Part shown: positions 39,044 to 50,621 of the stretch, one piece after another
Position numbering within the stretch: the stretch's first letter is position 1
How the letters are laid out: each line of letters opens with the position of its first letter
Assembly: GCA_028532985.1 (NCBI GenBank)
Contig: JANCIK010000001.1
Coordinates: forward strand, 558,001 to 622,000
Direction: 5' to 3'
Length of the DNA: 64,000 nt
Source: Stropharia rugosoannulata
Lineage: Eukaryota > Basidiomycota > Agaricomycetes > Agaricales > Strophariaceae
Translations under genes and position numbers: made by a program
The notes under the pieces: model-generated
Told to the model about the DNA's origin: nothing
What the model saw: the letters and a program-made list of their open reading frames with translations, nothing else
Database searches by the model: none

Positions 39044-40809
39044 ACTAGGTAGCTCAAACCTGTAAATTTGTTCTGTTTCTTTCCTGCAAACCAGTCAGCT
39101 TCTTAATGTAGTTCTCCATTTAGTGTAGCTGTAAATTGTGTTTGTGAGCCCTTTAATACAACTCCTGCTTGATAATTTTCTTAGCGAACTTGACGGAGCT
39201 ATGATTCAACATGACCGACCAACATTAACCAAAGTGAACGATTGTAGAAGTGTTTAATTGTTCTTGAATCCCCCGTGGATCGACTGAAATAATTTGTCTA
39301 CCAGAGGGATAAGATAAGTTGTCGATTGCTTACCAGCTGAGACCGTTTGAGTGAGAAAGGTGAGTGCGGAATATGCTGAGTGAATGGACAGAGAAACGAT
39401 TGTTCGTTTGTCTGTGTGCAATATAACATTTTTTCCTACAAAGCACTGTTTAGTGCCAGCGGTGCTTACCTTATCCAAAGATGAGAAGAGCTCATCACTG
39501 ACTTATCACGGACTCTTGATTAGTATAAATGTGGAGCGTATGTTGAGCGTATTGTAAGCGTATCATACTCTGCGTATGTCCATATCTGGTATTTCTTCCC
39601 ATAAATGGTCACAATAAACAGACTCCGATCATTGATCGATTAGATAAGATCGTTAGTTAGAACCAGTGACCGAGAATTTCCTCTCTACGCCCACCTTGCG
39701 GACAGCCACGCAGTTCGGAAGCCATTGAATGCAATGCCGAAGGGGTCAGAAATCCTTGGTAGGTACAACGATCTACCCCTTCTCCGAGTTCAGCTGAAGC
39801 TTGACAGTTCGCCAGTGGTAACATTCCAATGAACTCCATCGGACCGCGTGCGCCCGTGGATGAAGACTCGGCCGTCGCAGGGACAGCATTGAGAAGAAAA
39901 TCTACGTATGAGCGCGTCCGACACCAACTTTGCAACAAAAGCTGTGACTGAAAGGCTATTTATGGGTGGCTGGACACATTGGTCAACTGCATATATGCGT
40001 GTTAATTCATCAGTTGAGGCTTATTCTTGGTGGAACCTGTGTAGTGTGTGTTCCCTTTCCTCTCATAATTACAAAGCTGATTTTGGATGGAGGAAATCTC
40101 AATTCTGCGATTGTCATTGGGAGGGAATGCCGACAGATTCAGAGAGAAAGCTTAATCCAGTTTGGCAGTCAATGGCGTTCTATCATTTTAAGAAGGTGGA
40201 AGACTCATCGCGTCAACTCCTGTCCGGTAAATATAAAAGCAAATCTTGATGCTGTGTTCACAGCCCAGATATCCGTTCATGAGTGCGTTTGTTCCCAATA
40301 GTGATAATAGTCTTGGCTGATAGTATTCTTTGTTTGACTTCATATATGCACAGATGCATGTCGCGTTGTCTGTGCGTTCTGCCTGAATGTTTGTTGTCTG
40401 CATTGGCGCGCAGAGCAACCCGTCTTTCATATTCTGACATAGAGAAGGCGCATGACTCGGTTGGCGGTGGCGTGAGCGCGGACGGGCCGTCGCCGGAGGC
40501 ATTATCTGCCTCGAGGTGATACTGGCTATGTGGGGATGCGGTGGGAAGCAGGCGGTGACGAGGCCTACGGTGACTTGCCCTGACTCACACTCCCAGCATC
40601 GCTGTGCATAAGAACGAACAGCCTGCGCCAGCAAAGTTCCTCTTCTACCGTCGGTACCGCGTGCGTCTTGTCTTCGTCATATATCTGTTGCACACCCTAC
40701 AGCCACAGCATACTTCTTGCTTGCTTCCTGCTTCGTTTCTTATCTTCTCACAGTACCGTGCACTAAATACGAGCAAGCTGCCGTCCCCTCTTTCACCTTA
40801 ACCACCAGC
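39044..40809. other. 1.75-kb intergenic, nothing recognised
   Basis: Open frames at 39657-39938 (minus) and 39908-40301 (plus) lack domains and splice support. The stretch just before 40810 is pyrimidine-rich, as is common upstream of fungal start codons. Confidence 0.4.
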
Positions 40810-43603
40810 ATGGACGCCCTGAAGTCCCTCATTCAGCCTCTTGTCGGCGGCGCGGGCGGTTCGTCCGTCGTTGATGGAATGAAGCTCGTCGTTCTTGGTG
40901 GTACAGTCGAAACTGCCCGCCGCGTATCCAGCTCTGCCTGGTGAGCACACCCTTTCCGCAGTTGTCAACCTTGCTTACCACTGCCTTGCAGGAATCACTT
41001 CGTAAATTGTAAGCCTTATTCTCATCTGTTCCTATGTCGCCCCTATCCGGGGACGATATGAGTCATATGCGTGTTCATTTTGAGCCTGGGCGCTCATCAT
41101 CATCTCGTCTCTCTTCCTCGTTAACCGTCTCATTATTAACTGACAAGCCATGTAACAGCTTTTTTCCTCACGGCACACTTTTCAGAAGAGGATTTCCCAT
41201 ACGATTGGCTGATGCTTTGGCTCTCCCGGCGCCCTGAATGGCAGCGCTCGCGCGAGTTCGAGACAACAACGCGCACTGCTGGGCCAGGCGGATCTACGTC
41301 GTCATTTTATTCTGCTGAGGATGCAGACTGGGATCAGTGGGAAGTTGCCGAGTCCAGTGGCTCGTTTCACGACCCCGATAGCGAAGGTCGCCCCAAGACA
41401 CGCGTTGTGTTCCAACCGACGTACGATACCACGCACACCATTTTTTACCGCGGGCACTGGCTCCGCGTTCGTCGGGGGAGGAAGCAGGAGACGGGCTCGG
41501 AGATGTTGTCGATAAGGTAGGCCCCAAGCTTCAGCTGCGCTTGCGTGTCCCTACTCGAGCTTAATTCTGCTGGGCTTTCTCACAGTGTCGTCGCCCGATC
41601 CAACGCCATCCTCAAGCAGCTCGTGCTGCAAGCCAAGAAGGAGTATGAGGCAGAGGCCGTGCACCGTATCCAGATATATTTTGCTGATGCCCACGGCTCA
41701 TGGCGATGGACCGACTCGCGACACAAGCGTCCAATGCAGAGCATTGTCCTGAACCCCGGCGTGAAGGAGATGCTCCTCGATGATGCACGCGATTTTCTGA
41801 AGAGCGAGAAGGTAATATCCTTCCCGCCCTTCTCGCATGTACTGTGAGCTGACCTTCGCATAGTGGTATGCCGACCGCGGAATTCCCTTCCGCCGCGGAT
41901 ACCTCTTACATGGTGTCCCCGGGTCCGGCAAGTCGTCCCTCATCCACGCTCTTGCGGGACAATTGCAGCTCGACATTTACGTCGTCTCCCTCTCCGCCTC
42001 GTGGATCTCGGACAACACGTTAACCGCGCTCATGGGCCGAGTGCCGGCGCGCTGCGTGCTACTGCTTGAGGATCTAGATGCAGCTTTCGTGCGAAGCACC
42101 AACCGCGAGGATGACTCGATGGACAACGATGCACATGGATCAGGCGACAACCAGAACAATAGCAACGGGCTGGACACCAGCGCGTTCCCGTCGTTTAGTG
42201 GCCTCGGCTCCAGCAGACGCCGCCGCTATGGCAGGAGCGATGGCCTGTCCGACATGAACACACTCAGTTTGAGTGGCTTGCTAAATGCCCTAGACGGTGT
42301 TGCTGCTTCCGAGGGGCGTCTTCTCTTTGCGTGAGTGTCCTTTGCCGCAGTAGCGCTCATAGGATCAAATTTAGCCGCTGATACATCTGCACACCATGAT
42401 AGCACAACTAACCATCTGGAGAGACTCGATCCCGCACTGTCACGCCCGGGCCGGATGGATGTTTGGGTCGAGTTTAAGAATGCAAGCAAGTGGCAAGCAG
42501 AAGCTCTGTTCCGCAATTTCTTCCCATGTGAGGAGGAGGAGGAGATGGCACTGTCAGATGCCGAACTCAGCACTGTTGATATTGATGCGAACTTAAGTGT
42601 TCATGACCGTGAGGGGCGTGCGCGCACCTTTGTCCCTACGCCACCGCAGCCTATTGAGACGGCCCCTGCTGCTGGCACCAGTGCTAGCCCGGCATCTCTG
42701 TGGTCCCTCTCGACTAGCATCGCATCGTCCGCAACTTCGCTCCTCTCTGGATCAGGATCGTCCGCTGTTACCACTCCCAGTACGCCCCCTACGCCTTCGC
42801 CTCCGCCGACATATTCTGGCTCCCCGGCGTCGAGCGTCGATAAGGACCAGTTCGGTGCAACGAACACCACCTACCTACCTCCTCCACCGGATCCATCGCT
42901 CCAGAAGGTGAAGCCGCTCGACAAGCGCACACTAGCCACTCTTGCGAAGAAGTTCGCGGACGGACTGCCTGAGGATGAATTCAGCGTTGCAGGTCTGCAG
43001 GGATGTAAGTCTACCTCAATATCCATGTCTTCCCCTGAACGATGCTGATTATGTGCAGATTTACTCAAACATAAAGCTCAACCTGAGGCAGCCGCTAATG
43101 GTGTCGAAGCTTGGGTGCAGAGTGAGCGCGATATGCGTGAGCGGCTCAAGCGCGAGAAAGAGGCGCGTGAGGTCCGCGAGAAGGCCCTAGTACGTCTAAC
43201 ACCATATTACACTCTACACAATGACTAACCTCCAAATCAACAGCGTGAGAAGCGCAAAAAGGAGGCCATGGAGAAGGACAAAGCCAAGAAGGCCCAGGAT
43301 AAGAAAGACAAAGAGCTTGAGCGAGTCAAGGCCCTCCTTGCAGAAAAGGAGAAAGAGGACGAACTCGAGAAAATGCGCCAGCAACTCAAAGAAAAGGAGG
43401 AGGAGCAAAAGAAAAACAAGAAGGACAAGGACGAGACTGTAGAGGAGAAAGAAGACAACAAAGACGATGCCGGGGAAGAAGAATCGACTAAGGAGAGTGA
43501 GACGAGCGACAGCGACGAAGAGAATATACCCTGCGTGCCGCGCCCGCGCTCCCCGACGACATCTTCATCCGCTTCCGAGTCGTCGTGGGGTGAGGTGTCA
43601 TGA
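40810..43603 (+). CDS. BCS1: BCS1-type AAA ATPase with long charged C-terminal extension
   Basis: Relative of mitochondrial Bcs1, which moves the folded Rieske protein through the inner membrane during complex III assembly. Eight exons, about 765 residues. N-terminal segment and BCS1_N-type region (AHFSEEDFPYDWLMLWLSRR), then the AAA core: WYADRGIPFRRGYLLHGVPG, Walker A GVPGSGKSS, Walker B VLLLEDLDAAF, SGLLNALDGVA, sensor ATTNHLERLDPALSRPGRMD. Unlike yeast Bcs1 (about 450 residues), it has a low-complexity insert after Walker B, a Ser/Pro-rich insert near 42620-42880 and a Lys/Glu coiled-coil tail. So it may be one of the expanded BCS1-like paralogues of basidiomycetes rather than the orthologue. 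The stop at 43601-43603 is TGA followed by CTAG, and the frame stays open beyond it. Confidence 0.9.
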
Positions 43604-43951
43604 CTAGGTGGTGGCGTAGCCCATTCATCTATAGATCAGGCGACTGATCATACACCCCCGCCTTCAAAATCTACCTCCTCTGCCGAAGTTTCTCACTTTT
43701 ATCTCTGTGATCCGCCGATCGAGTCCTTATCGATGACATCTCTCGAATCTAGTGCGCTCCCTGGTGTCTCCGCAGATACGCCGAACTCCACTACACGCTC
43801 TGCTCTCTTAGAGGCGACTGGAAAATTCGTTTTGGCTCCGAGTTCTGCATCCTCCACCCAATTACGCCTCCCTACTGCGCTAACGCCCTTCCTTCAAATA
43901 TACGTTGTCCAGCTCTATCTTGTTTTGTTGCAGCTGTTCGGAATTGCTTAA
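43604..43951 (+). other. Open in-frame extension after BCS1 stop, candidate stop-codon readthrough
   Basis: Directly after the BCS1 TGA the same frame is open for 115 codons to a TAA at 43949. The codons encode a Ser/Thr/Pro-rich segment, like the BCS1 tail before the stop, ending in about 20 hydrophobic residues (FLQIYVVQLYLVLLQLFGIA) that could serve as a tail anchor. The stop context TGA CTA G is the sequence known from fungi and animals to allow efficient readthrough. A retained-stop sequencing error or a missed final intron are alternatives. Confidence 0.5.
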
Positions 43952-44590
43952 AGTCTGGAAGACCTTTTCTTTCTCCCTTCCTCAATTTTCATCATTGATG
44001 TATATCTGCCGTATATGGGCGGCATACGCTTTCGAAATCCACTTGTACTAACAACCTACCAACACTCGCCTCCCGTCAATGTCTACCTCATCTAGTGTCT
44101 TTTGTACATGTCAAGTCTGTAATGACAATATCGTTTTTGCGAATGGATATCGAGGCCAAGACTGATAGTCAGCCATGTATTATCTACCACATAAGTTTGT
44201 GTGAGTTTTGGGCAGGTTCTCAGTGGGCGTCGCAACATGGACCTGACAAGCATCTTTTCTCAGGCTGTTATGGAGACAAGCATTCCGCTTGACTGCTGCA
44301 GTGGATCAGGAGATTGCAGTATTGGATTTTCTTCTGCTCCCAGGAAGGAGGTGATTCATGTGACACCTGTTGCGTGATTTAGCAGTCATTCACTTGGCGA
44401 AGCGACGTGCATAATGGATGGTGTGGTGGGATTGTGCGTTGCCTTTAGCCTGGGCCTGGTTCTCAGATATTATAAAAGGAACTGGATAATGCCAACTGAC
44501 CTGCGTGCTGTGCTTGAGACGGAAAGTAATTTTCTCGAGAATTTCTACCCCACCGGACTCTGATTACCCCACAATCCCGCGTTTTGATCG
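43952..44590. other. Intergenic, promoter of flavin monooxygenase
   Basis: About 640 bp with no further gene seen; includes the TATA-like box near 44471. Confidence 0.4.
44471..44478 (+). promoter_or_regulatory. TATA box of flavin monooxygenase gene
   Basis: TATAAAAG, about 113 bp upstream of the start codon at 44591. Confidence 0.5.
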
Positions 44591-47087
44591 ATGCTTGATT
44601 TTCCCGAATACCCATTGCCCACTCTTGACCGCCTCGGCGCGTCAATTGCCCAAGACCTCGACGTAAACCGCATCGCAAGCGAATGGTTCGCCGCCTTCTC
44701 GGCGGCGGCGACCGCCAGCGACGCAGATGCTCTCATGGCGCTTATCTTGCCTGACGGGTTCTGGCGCGATATGCTCGCGCTGACCTGGGAGTTTCACACG
44801 TTCCAAGGGGCACAGCGCATTGACGCCTTCCTGAAAGACCGTCTCGCCCTCAGCAATGTGCACGATCTCCGCCTGCGCCCGCAGTACGTCCAGCTCCAGC
44901 AACCGTTCCCAGACCTCGCGTGGATCAGTCTGATGGCGGACTTTGCGACTGGCGTGGGGAGTGCGACACTCATCGCGCGACTCGTTCCCACGAAGGAGGG
45001 CGTGTGGAAGGCACACGTCGTGTTCACGAACCTAGAGAACCTGACGAAATTCCCAGAGCTGATTGGGCCACTGAGAAACCAGGAGCCGAACCATGGAAAA
45101 TGGGCGGCGCAGCGCGCGCGTGAGGTCGAGTTTCTCAATGGCGATCCCACCGTCCTTATTATCGGTGCGGGCCAAAGTGGACTAGACATCGCGGCGCGTC
45201 TGAAGTACCTTGGTGTGTCCGCGCTCGCGGTTGAGCGTAATGCGAGGATCGGGGATAACTGGCGGAACAGGTATGAAGCGCTCTGCCTGCACGATCCTGT
45301 CTGTGAGTGCGCTGTATATTGTAGGCCCCTGGACAAACACTTACAAAATCTCTTGTTCTAAGGGTATGACCACATGCCGTATATCCCGTGCGTATTATCG
45401 TTCCTCTCGCGACTCGCGTGCATTGAAGAATATCTCCAAACAGATTCCCGCCAACATGGCCCGTATACACGCCAGCAATGAAGGTGATTCTGGATTTATG
45501 TGTAATTTGATTTGTTTCTAACCGCACTGCTGAAAATAGCTTGCAAATTGGCTTGAGTCTTACGCCGATGCTCTTGAACTAAACGTATGGACTTCTTCAA
45601 ATGTGAAGAAAGTCGATCAGGACAAGAAAACGAACAAGTGGCACGTCACTGTCGTTAGAGGCGACGGGTCTGAGCGAAAGCTTGTGGTAAACCATGTCAT
45701 ATTCTGTACAGGTATTGGCAGCGGTGTTCCCAACATCCCAGACATTCCTGGTCGAGTAAGTTTCTTTTCATGTGGCACTTTTATCGACTACTCAGCATCC
45801 TTTTAAATGGTTAGGACAAATTCAAAGGAGAAGTACTCCACTCAACACAGCATAAGCGCGCGGCCGATCATGTGGGTAAGAAAGTGGTCGTCGTTGGAGC
45901 TTGTACTTCGGGTGCGTGTAAATGTCAACCCACGATTATTGTTATGGCTGAATTCCTGGGGTCTATTCATATTCATACAACAGCGCACGATATATCTGTC
46001 GACTATTACGACAACGGCGTTGGTAAGTTCTCATCTCCAACAAACTAGTTTGGGGAGTTAATAATGTTCTTTGCAGATGTTACCATGTTCCAGCGTGGTT
46101 CAACCTATATCATGTCAACTAAGAATGGCTGGGACGTCATCTTCAAAGGTGTGTAAGATTAGTCCATGACCTACTTCCAATATTCTAATTTCGAACTTCG
46201 GACAGACGCTTACTCAGAGGGTGCACCTCCTGTGGATGATGTCGACAGGTTCAACGCGTCTTTCCCCCACTACATGTCTGTGCCACTGGCAAAGAGACGC
46301 GTTGACATCGTAGCCGAAATGGACAAGTATGTACCATTCTATGTTGTCGTATCATTCCGAACTCACCACGGTGTTGAACAGAGATTTGATCGAATCCTTA
46401 CACAAAGTTGGCTTCAGGACCAACTTGGGCGTCAGAGGATCTGGTTTTGGTCTGTTGGCCTGGAGCAGAGCTGGTGGCTATTACCTTGGTATGTTTTGCC
46501 ATAAATCAAGACAAGATACTCTGATTAAATATTTTCAAGACACTGGAGGCAGTGGACTAATTGCCGAGGGAAAGATCAAGCTGAAGAGTGACAGCGAAAT
46601 CGAATCATACACAGAGACTGGACTTAGGTTTAAGAACGGAACACACCTTGACGCCGATGTCATTTTATTTGCCACTGGGTAAGCCGCATTATATGTTCTA
46701 TAGAACTCCGATATATATCACCCTCTCGCAGCCTTGGTGATCCAAATGAGCAGTTCCGCCGTCTGTGCGGCGATGACGTGACGAAGAACCTGAAGCAGAT
46801 TGGTGGTCTCGATGAGGAAGGAGAAATCAATGCTGCTTGGCGCGACACTGGTGTCCCCGGTCTATGGTATATGTTTGGTAGGTTTTCTCCGCTGTCGTAT
46901 GACACAAAATCACTGATTCTGGTAATACTCCGAAGGTAACCTCGCATTGTGTCGCTTCCATTCCAAACACATAGCGCTTCGTAAGTCTGCTTGCTAGGAT
47001 TTATTGATCTCCTTCTGACATTGTCTCTGTCCGCCTGTAACAGAAATAAAGGCAATGGAGGAGGGTATTTTTGGCCCACGGTACTAA
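44591..47087 (+). CDS. Flavin-containing monooxygenase (FMO/Baeyer-Villiger-like)
   Basis: NADPH- and FAD-dependent enzyme that adds one oxygen atom to a small organic substrate; substrate unknown. About 600 residues from many exons. Residues 1-170 form an SnoaL/NTF2-like front part (ASEWFAAFSAAATASDADAL, FHTFQGAQRIDAFL), a common fusion in fungal FMOs. Then the FAD-binding VLIIGAGQSGLDIAARL, the linker DNWRNRYEALCLHDP, WYDHMPYIPFPPTWPVYTPA, and the second nucleotide fold VVVVGACTSAHDI. Later come MFQRGSTYIMS, VILFATGLGD and the end TGVPGLWYMFGNLAL, CRFHSKHIALQIKAMEEGI. The stop TAA is at 47085. All exons join in phase. The 3' third is copied at 50.6-51.2 kb. Confidence 0.9.
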
Positions 47088-47219
47088 AGTGGTGTTTGAA
47101 CGATGCTTTGTATGTTTTATTGTATCCATGTAAATACTTATTAAATCCGCTATGTCAAATTGAATGTTACTCGCATACTTCTCGCTGTGTTCCATCAAAC
47201 TTAATTGCCGTTGGACGCA

Positions 47220-47484
47220 AGTTGGATGCCATTCAAGAATCTCACAGTCTCATACGAATAGATCCATATTCTATTGTACGACATCCCGCATACATATGAC
47301 AGATCGTGCTTATTTTAGGTACGTTTTATGCAAGTTTTATGCAGGCTTTTCGTGTGGGAGCCAAGTGGGAGCTATGTATATTATACTGGGGATTTTTAGC
47401 CTAGCTAACAGGACGGTACTAGAGCATAGAGAGTTAAAGAGGATGTTTGAATACGAGTGGATCTCTTATGATACACAGTCATGA
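47220..47484 (+). pseudogene. Remnant of an ICMT/PEMT-type membrane methyltransferase
   Basis: Two pieces resemble the C-terminal part of isoprenylcysteine carboxyl methyltransferases: SLIRIDPYSIVRHPAYI (the S-adenosylmethionine-binding GPYxxVRHPxY motif, with Asp for the usual Gly) and, about 80 bp on, VGAMYIILGIFSLANRTVLE then HRELKRMFEYEWISYD. The first two-thirds of the protein are absent, no clean splice joins the two pieces, and the end is cut short. The piece begins right where similarity with the duplicated monooxygenase 3' region stops. I read it as a truncated, inactive relic. Confidence 0.55.
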
Positions 47485-47639
47485 CGCTCCTTACAGATTG
47501 ATATAGATGGTGTTGCCACCGAGCCTGCTTGATCAAGTGTAAGTATGTTATTTTGATGCTTATCTGTGATACACGTGATTATGCGGAAGTTAATAAAAGC
47601 AATGGAACCGAGTTGACCGACTTGTCAGTGCCATGTACC

Positions 47640-48778
47640 ATGCCTGAAAACTGCGCCTCTAAAACGAGTCCCATCATCACAAGTACGCTATCCAGTCATG
47701 ATATTTCAGTTTTTGAACCCGAAGTATCACATCAAGTAAATGCCGAGGAGCCTAGTAGGTGAGCGATGAGCTTGCTCAGATAAATGCACATTCCTCACAC
47801 AGCGGCAAAGTTTAATTATTCTCTTTGGGTGGAGTAAGTCTTCTATCGAAGTCTTGTCGTAGCTTAAGCTGATATGAACCCAAAGTGGGTGCCAAACATT
47901 CCTTTCTTCTGAAATATGTGCAGGGGCATCAACTTCTCTTTCCAACATCTTCCATAGTTCTTGTTAAAGCAAACAGTGTCTTTTTATTCACAAGCGAAGC
48001 TAAAAGGGTTTGTTTTTTTACTTGTTGAAGATAATGTGTCTCATATGCTGATTACAATATTTACACCTAGGAGGAAAATCTCAACCCACTAGCCGATTTA
48101 ATAATCGAGAGAGTTTACAATAACAAATCGACACGTGGAATACTCTTTCATTGTATATCAAATGGTAATATAATCGTTCTGAAATCTAACAAAAATTACT
48201 GACTATGTAAAGGTGGTGGATTCCAACTGATATACCTGTCCAGAGCCCTTTTCCGGAAACTCGCACCATTGAAACCACAAGTCCCCACTTTCTACCCACC
48301 CATTGCTATTATTATTGACTCAGCTCCTGGAAGAGGGGAGTATCGATCAATGCTTAAATTCTTTATAACCTCTGCTGGTATCCAATCTCCTTTGATCAAG
48401 ATGGCCGCCCCATTTCCTACCGCTATTATATTTATGCTCTACTATGGGATGACCGCTGTCCGCGGGATGCCTGCACTATTATCACTCCTGCATTCTCTAC
48501 TTGAAACACTGGAGTTAGTGCCCAAGGCATGCGGCGCAACTCCCCGGCTGTACATCTTCTCTGATGCAGATGACATGGTAGACCCCACGTTTGTCGAGAG
48601 ACATCTAGATGCTATTAGAAGACTTGGTTGTTCCTTTACCGTGGAGAAATATTCAGGGAGTAGACATGTATCGCACATGAAGCAAGATCCGCAGCGCTAT
48701 TGGTCAGCTGTAAAATATGTTTGGGGGAAAGCAAGGACTCTTATAAGGCAGGAAGATCCTTACAAATGTAAATTGTAG
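47640..48778 (+). CDS. TMEM53/DUF829-type alpha/beta-hydrolase-like protein
   Basis: Membrane- or nuclear-envelope-associated alpha/beta hydrolase fold protein of uncertain activity. Five exons (47640-47735, 47803-47833, 47886-48007, 48071-48164, 48213-48778) join in phase to 302 residues. Family motifs in order: SLIILFGWMGAK, FLLKYVQGHQLLFPTSSIVL, ILFHCISNGGGFQLIYLSRA, IIIDSAPGRGEY, and at the end LYIFSDADDMVDPTFVERHL and SGSRHVSHMKQDPQRYW. The FxNGG elbow has Asn-Gly-Gly where typical hydrolases have the nucleophile Ser, as in much of this family. The 31-nt second exon is easily missed. The first intron donor (GTAAAT at 47736) was chosen because it alone keeps the frame. Confidence 0.85.
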
Positions 48779-49719
48779 TTCTTGGTCAAACTGTAAAGAG
48801 GCGGTTGGTAATTTTGCAAGAGAGCTTGGGCGACGAAAATTACTTACCCTATGTATTAGCACTGTGTTGAATGACATGGAACGACGAACGAGCTCCCCTA
48901 ATGTCTACATGCGTACAAATGACAAATGCGCGCAGGCTCAGTATTGTCGGGTGCTACGCGCCCGTTCATATAGCATTCACAAGCGATTATGTTATTCGAG
49001 AATACATGATTATATATATGACTGAAGCGCACCCAAACTGTGCCAGGTACGCCAGAGAATCTTTAACTAGTACGCGGTCATACCGAAACCGAATACACGG
49101 AGCTGTACTAAACAAGAAATGAAGGCAGTTGTAATTAATGCATTCATCTTTACGAGTGTAGTACCGGTGTACGCGATGATCGATGACGTACAACCTTCTT
49201 TCTCCTCCCTCCGTCAAGCACATGGCCTATAGCCCAACATAAGCCTTACGCCGCGAGCTCACTCTCATTCAAACACCCACTTACCATGCTGCTAGTCCAT
49301 CTCTTTGAGGTGTGTTATGATCCGTGTCCTTGTCTATTACATTGTACTGACTCTTTCAAGGACATCTATGCGTCTCATAGCTCTGCAGAACGATGGACGA
49401 CTGCAGCAAAGCAGAAGAGACGTGTCACGAAGCACATACCCGCCTGCTGCGGTGACACCGTCTTATTCGCATGTCTCCCATACGCCGGCATACAGCATGC
49501 TCAAGCCCAGTTACAACGTATCGACGTCCCACGAGGTCCTAACGTGCGACAGACAGACGCATAACTTTCGCCCATGTCCCGAGGGCGTTGCGCCGTGCAG
49601 ACGACATCTGAACTTAATGTTCTACTACCTACGTACGTTACACATCTACTCGCAACGTACTTTACGCTCACAATGTTGTTTACAGCCCGTTTTAATTCAG
49701 AATATATCAGATGCGGTGG
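48779..49719. other. Intergenic, nothing recognised
   Basis: About 940 bp downstream of the TMEM53-like gene. Open frames at 48871-49122 and 49305-49781 carry no known motif. Confidence 0.4.
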
Positions 49720-49799
49720 ATCCAGGCGCCAAGACGATGTATGAACTTCCCGCGAACGCTCTCAGGCTGCGCAACCCGTAGAACACCTCGGAGAAGTTT

Positions 49800-50560
49800 C
49801 AACCGCCCTACTGTTGGGGCCAATGCCCCGCGGCGAGCGGCACCCCAGCTCGAGGATATACATCGATTTGCGGGGAGCCCCGGTGCGGGAGGACGGCGGC
49901 GACACAGGTACGTCACGAAGCCCCTTACCTTCACTATTGTCTTGTTAATCTCTTCTTCAGCTCTATTACCCGCACGATGTACTTCTGTACCTTCTATTCC
50001 GTGCCTTGATGGTATATATCGAGCTCCCGCAAGCGCGCTCCCGCTGTCCATCTCGATTCCAGAACATAACACTCATTGCTGAAGCTGCACGGCACCATGT
50101 GCTTCGAGGTCAATGCCCCCGCGGAGAGTGACACACGCACTGGAGGAGGAACTGTCGAGTTTAGAGACAAGGCAAGCGTTGCGCCGACACACGTAAGTTG
50201 CATTGGAATATGTCTTGTTTCAATAACTCATTCTCATGCACAGGTCTCTCGCGTCCCTCTGCGCTATGTCCTGACGCTATATATCGAATTCCCGCCACCG
50301 CTCCCCCTCTGTCCATCTCACATCATGAACGAGACCGCAAATATGGCATCCCAGAACATTTTCGAGCTCCCTCTGCTTGAGGTCGACGCCCCGCTGCGTG
50401 CGGCACAGTCACTGGAAGAGAAAGGGTTGAGTTCAGAAGAGGAGGTGTAGCGCGCCCGCGCTGTACTGACACATTTAAGTACGTGTAATTCTGCTTGGAG
50501 TCGAAGGCCCGCGGCGAGCGGTACATCGGCTGGAAGGGAAATGGTCGTGTACGTGAAGTT
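49800..50560 (+). repeat. Diverged tandem repeat of about 280 bp, possibly repeated exons
   Basis: A block with GAGGTC/GGGGCC..GCCCCGCGG..GCGGCAC..CTGGAGGA recurs near 49815, 50100, 50380 and, more closely spaced, 50495. A linked block (TATATATCGA[A/G]..CCCGC..CGCTCCC..CTGTCCATCTC) recurs near 50013 and 50278. Translated, the unit gives a weakly conserved peptide of the type V-D/N/E-A/G-P-x-R-A-A-x-x-L-E. Splice-like GTACGT and AG signals lie between units. It may be a decayed gene built of repeated exons. The family is not recognised. Confidence 0.45.
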
Positions 50561-50621
50561 CGCTCGACTTGTGTTCTTCGCATCTCATGATTTGTGCATG
50601 CAAGTTCCGCGCGGTGTTGAT

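Noticed and set aside
39900..40301. Overlapping frames of about 110 residues upstream of the BCS1-like gene
   Set aside because: Two competing frames, neither with a motif; no transposon ends or target-site duplication seen.
41010..41156. A possible small gene inside the long second intron of the BCS1-like gene
   Set aside because: The frame at 41034-41237 only overlaps the next exon out of frame; the intron is simply longer than average.
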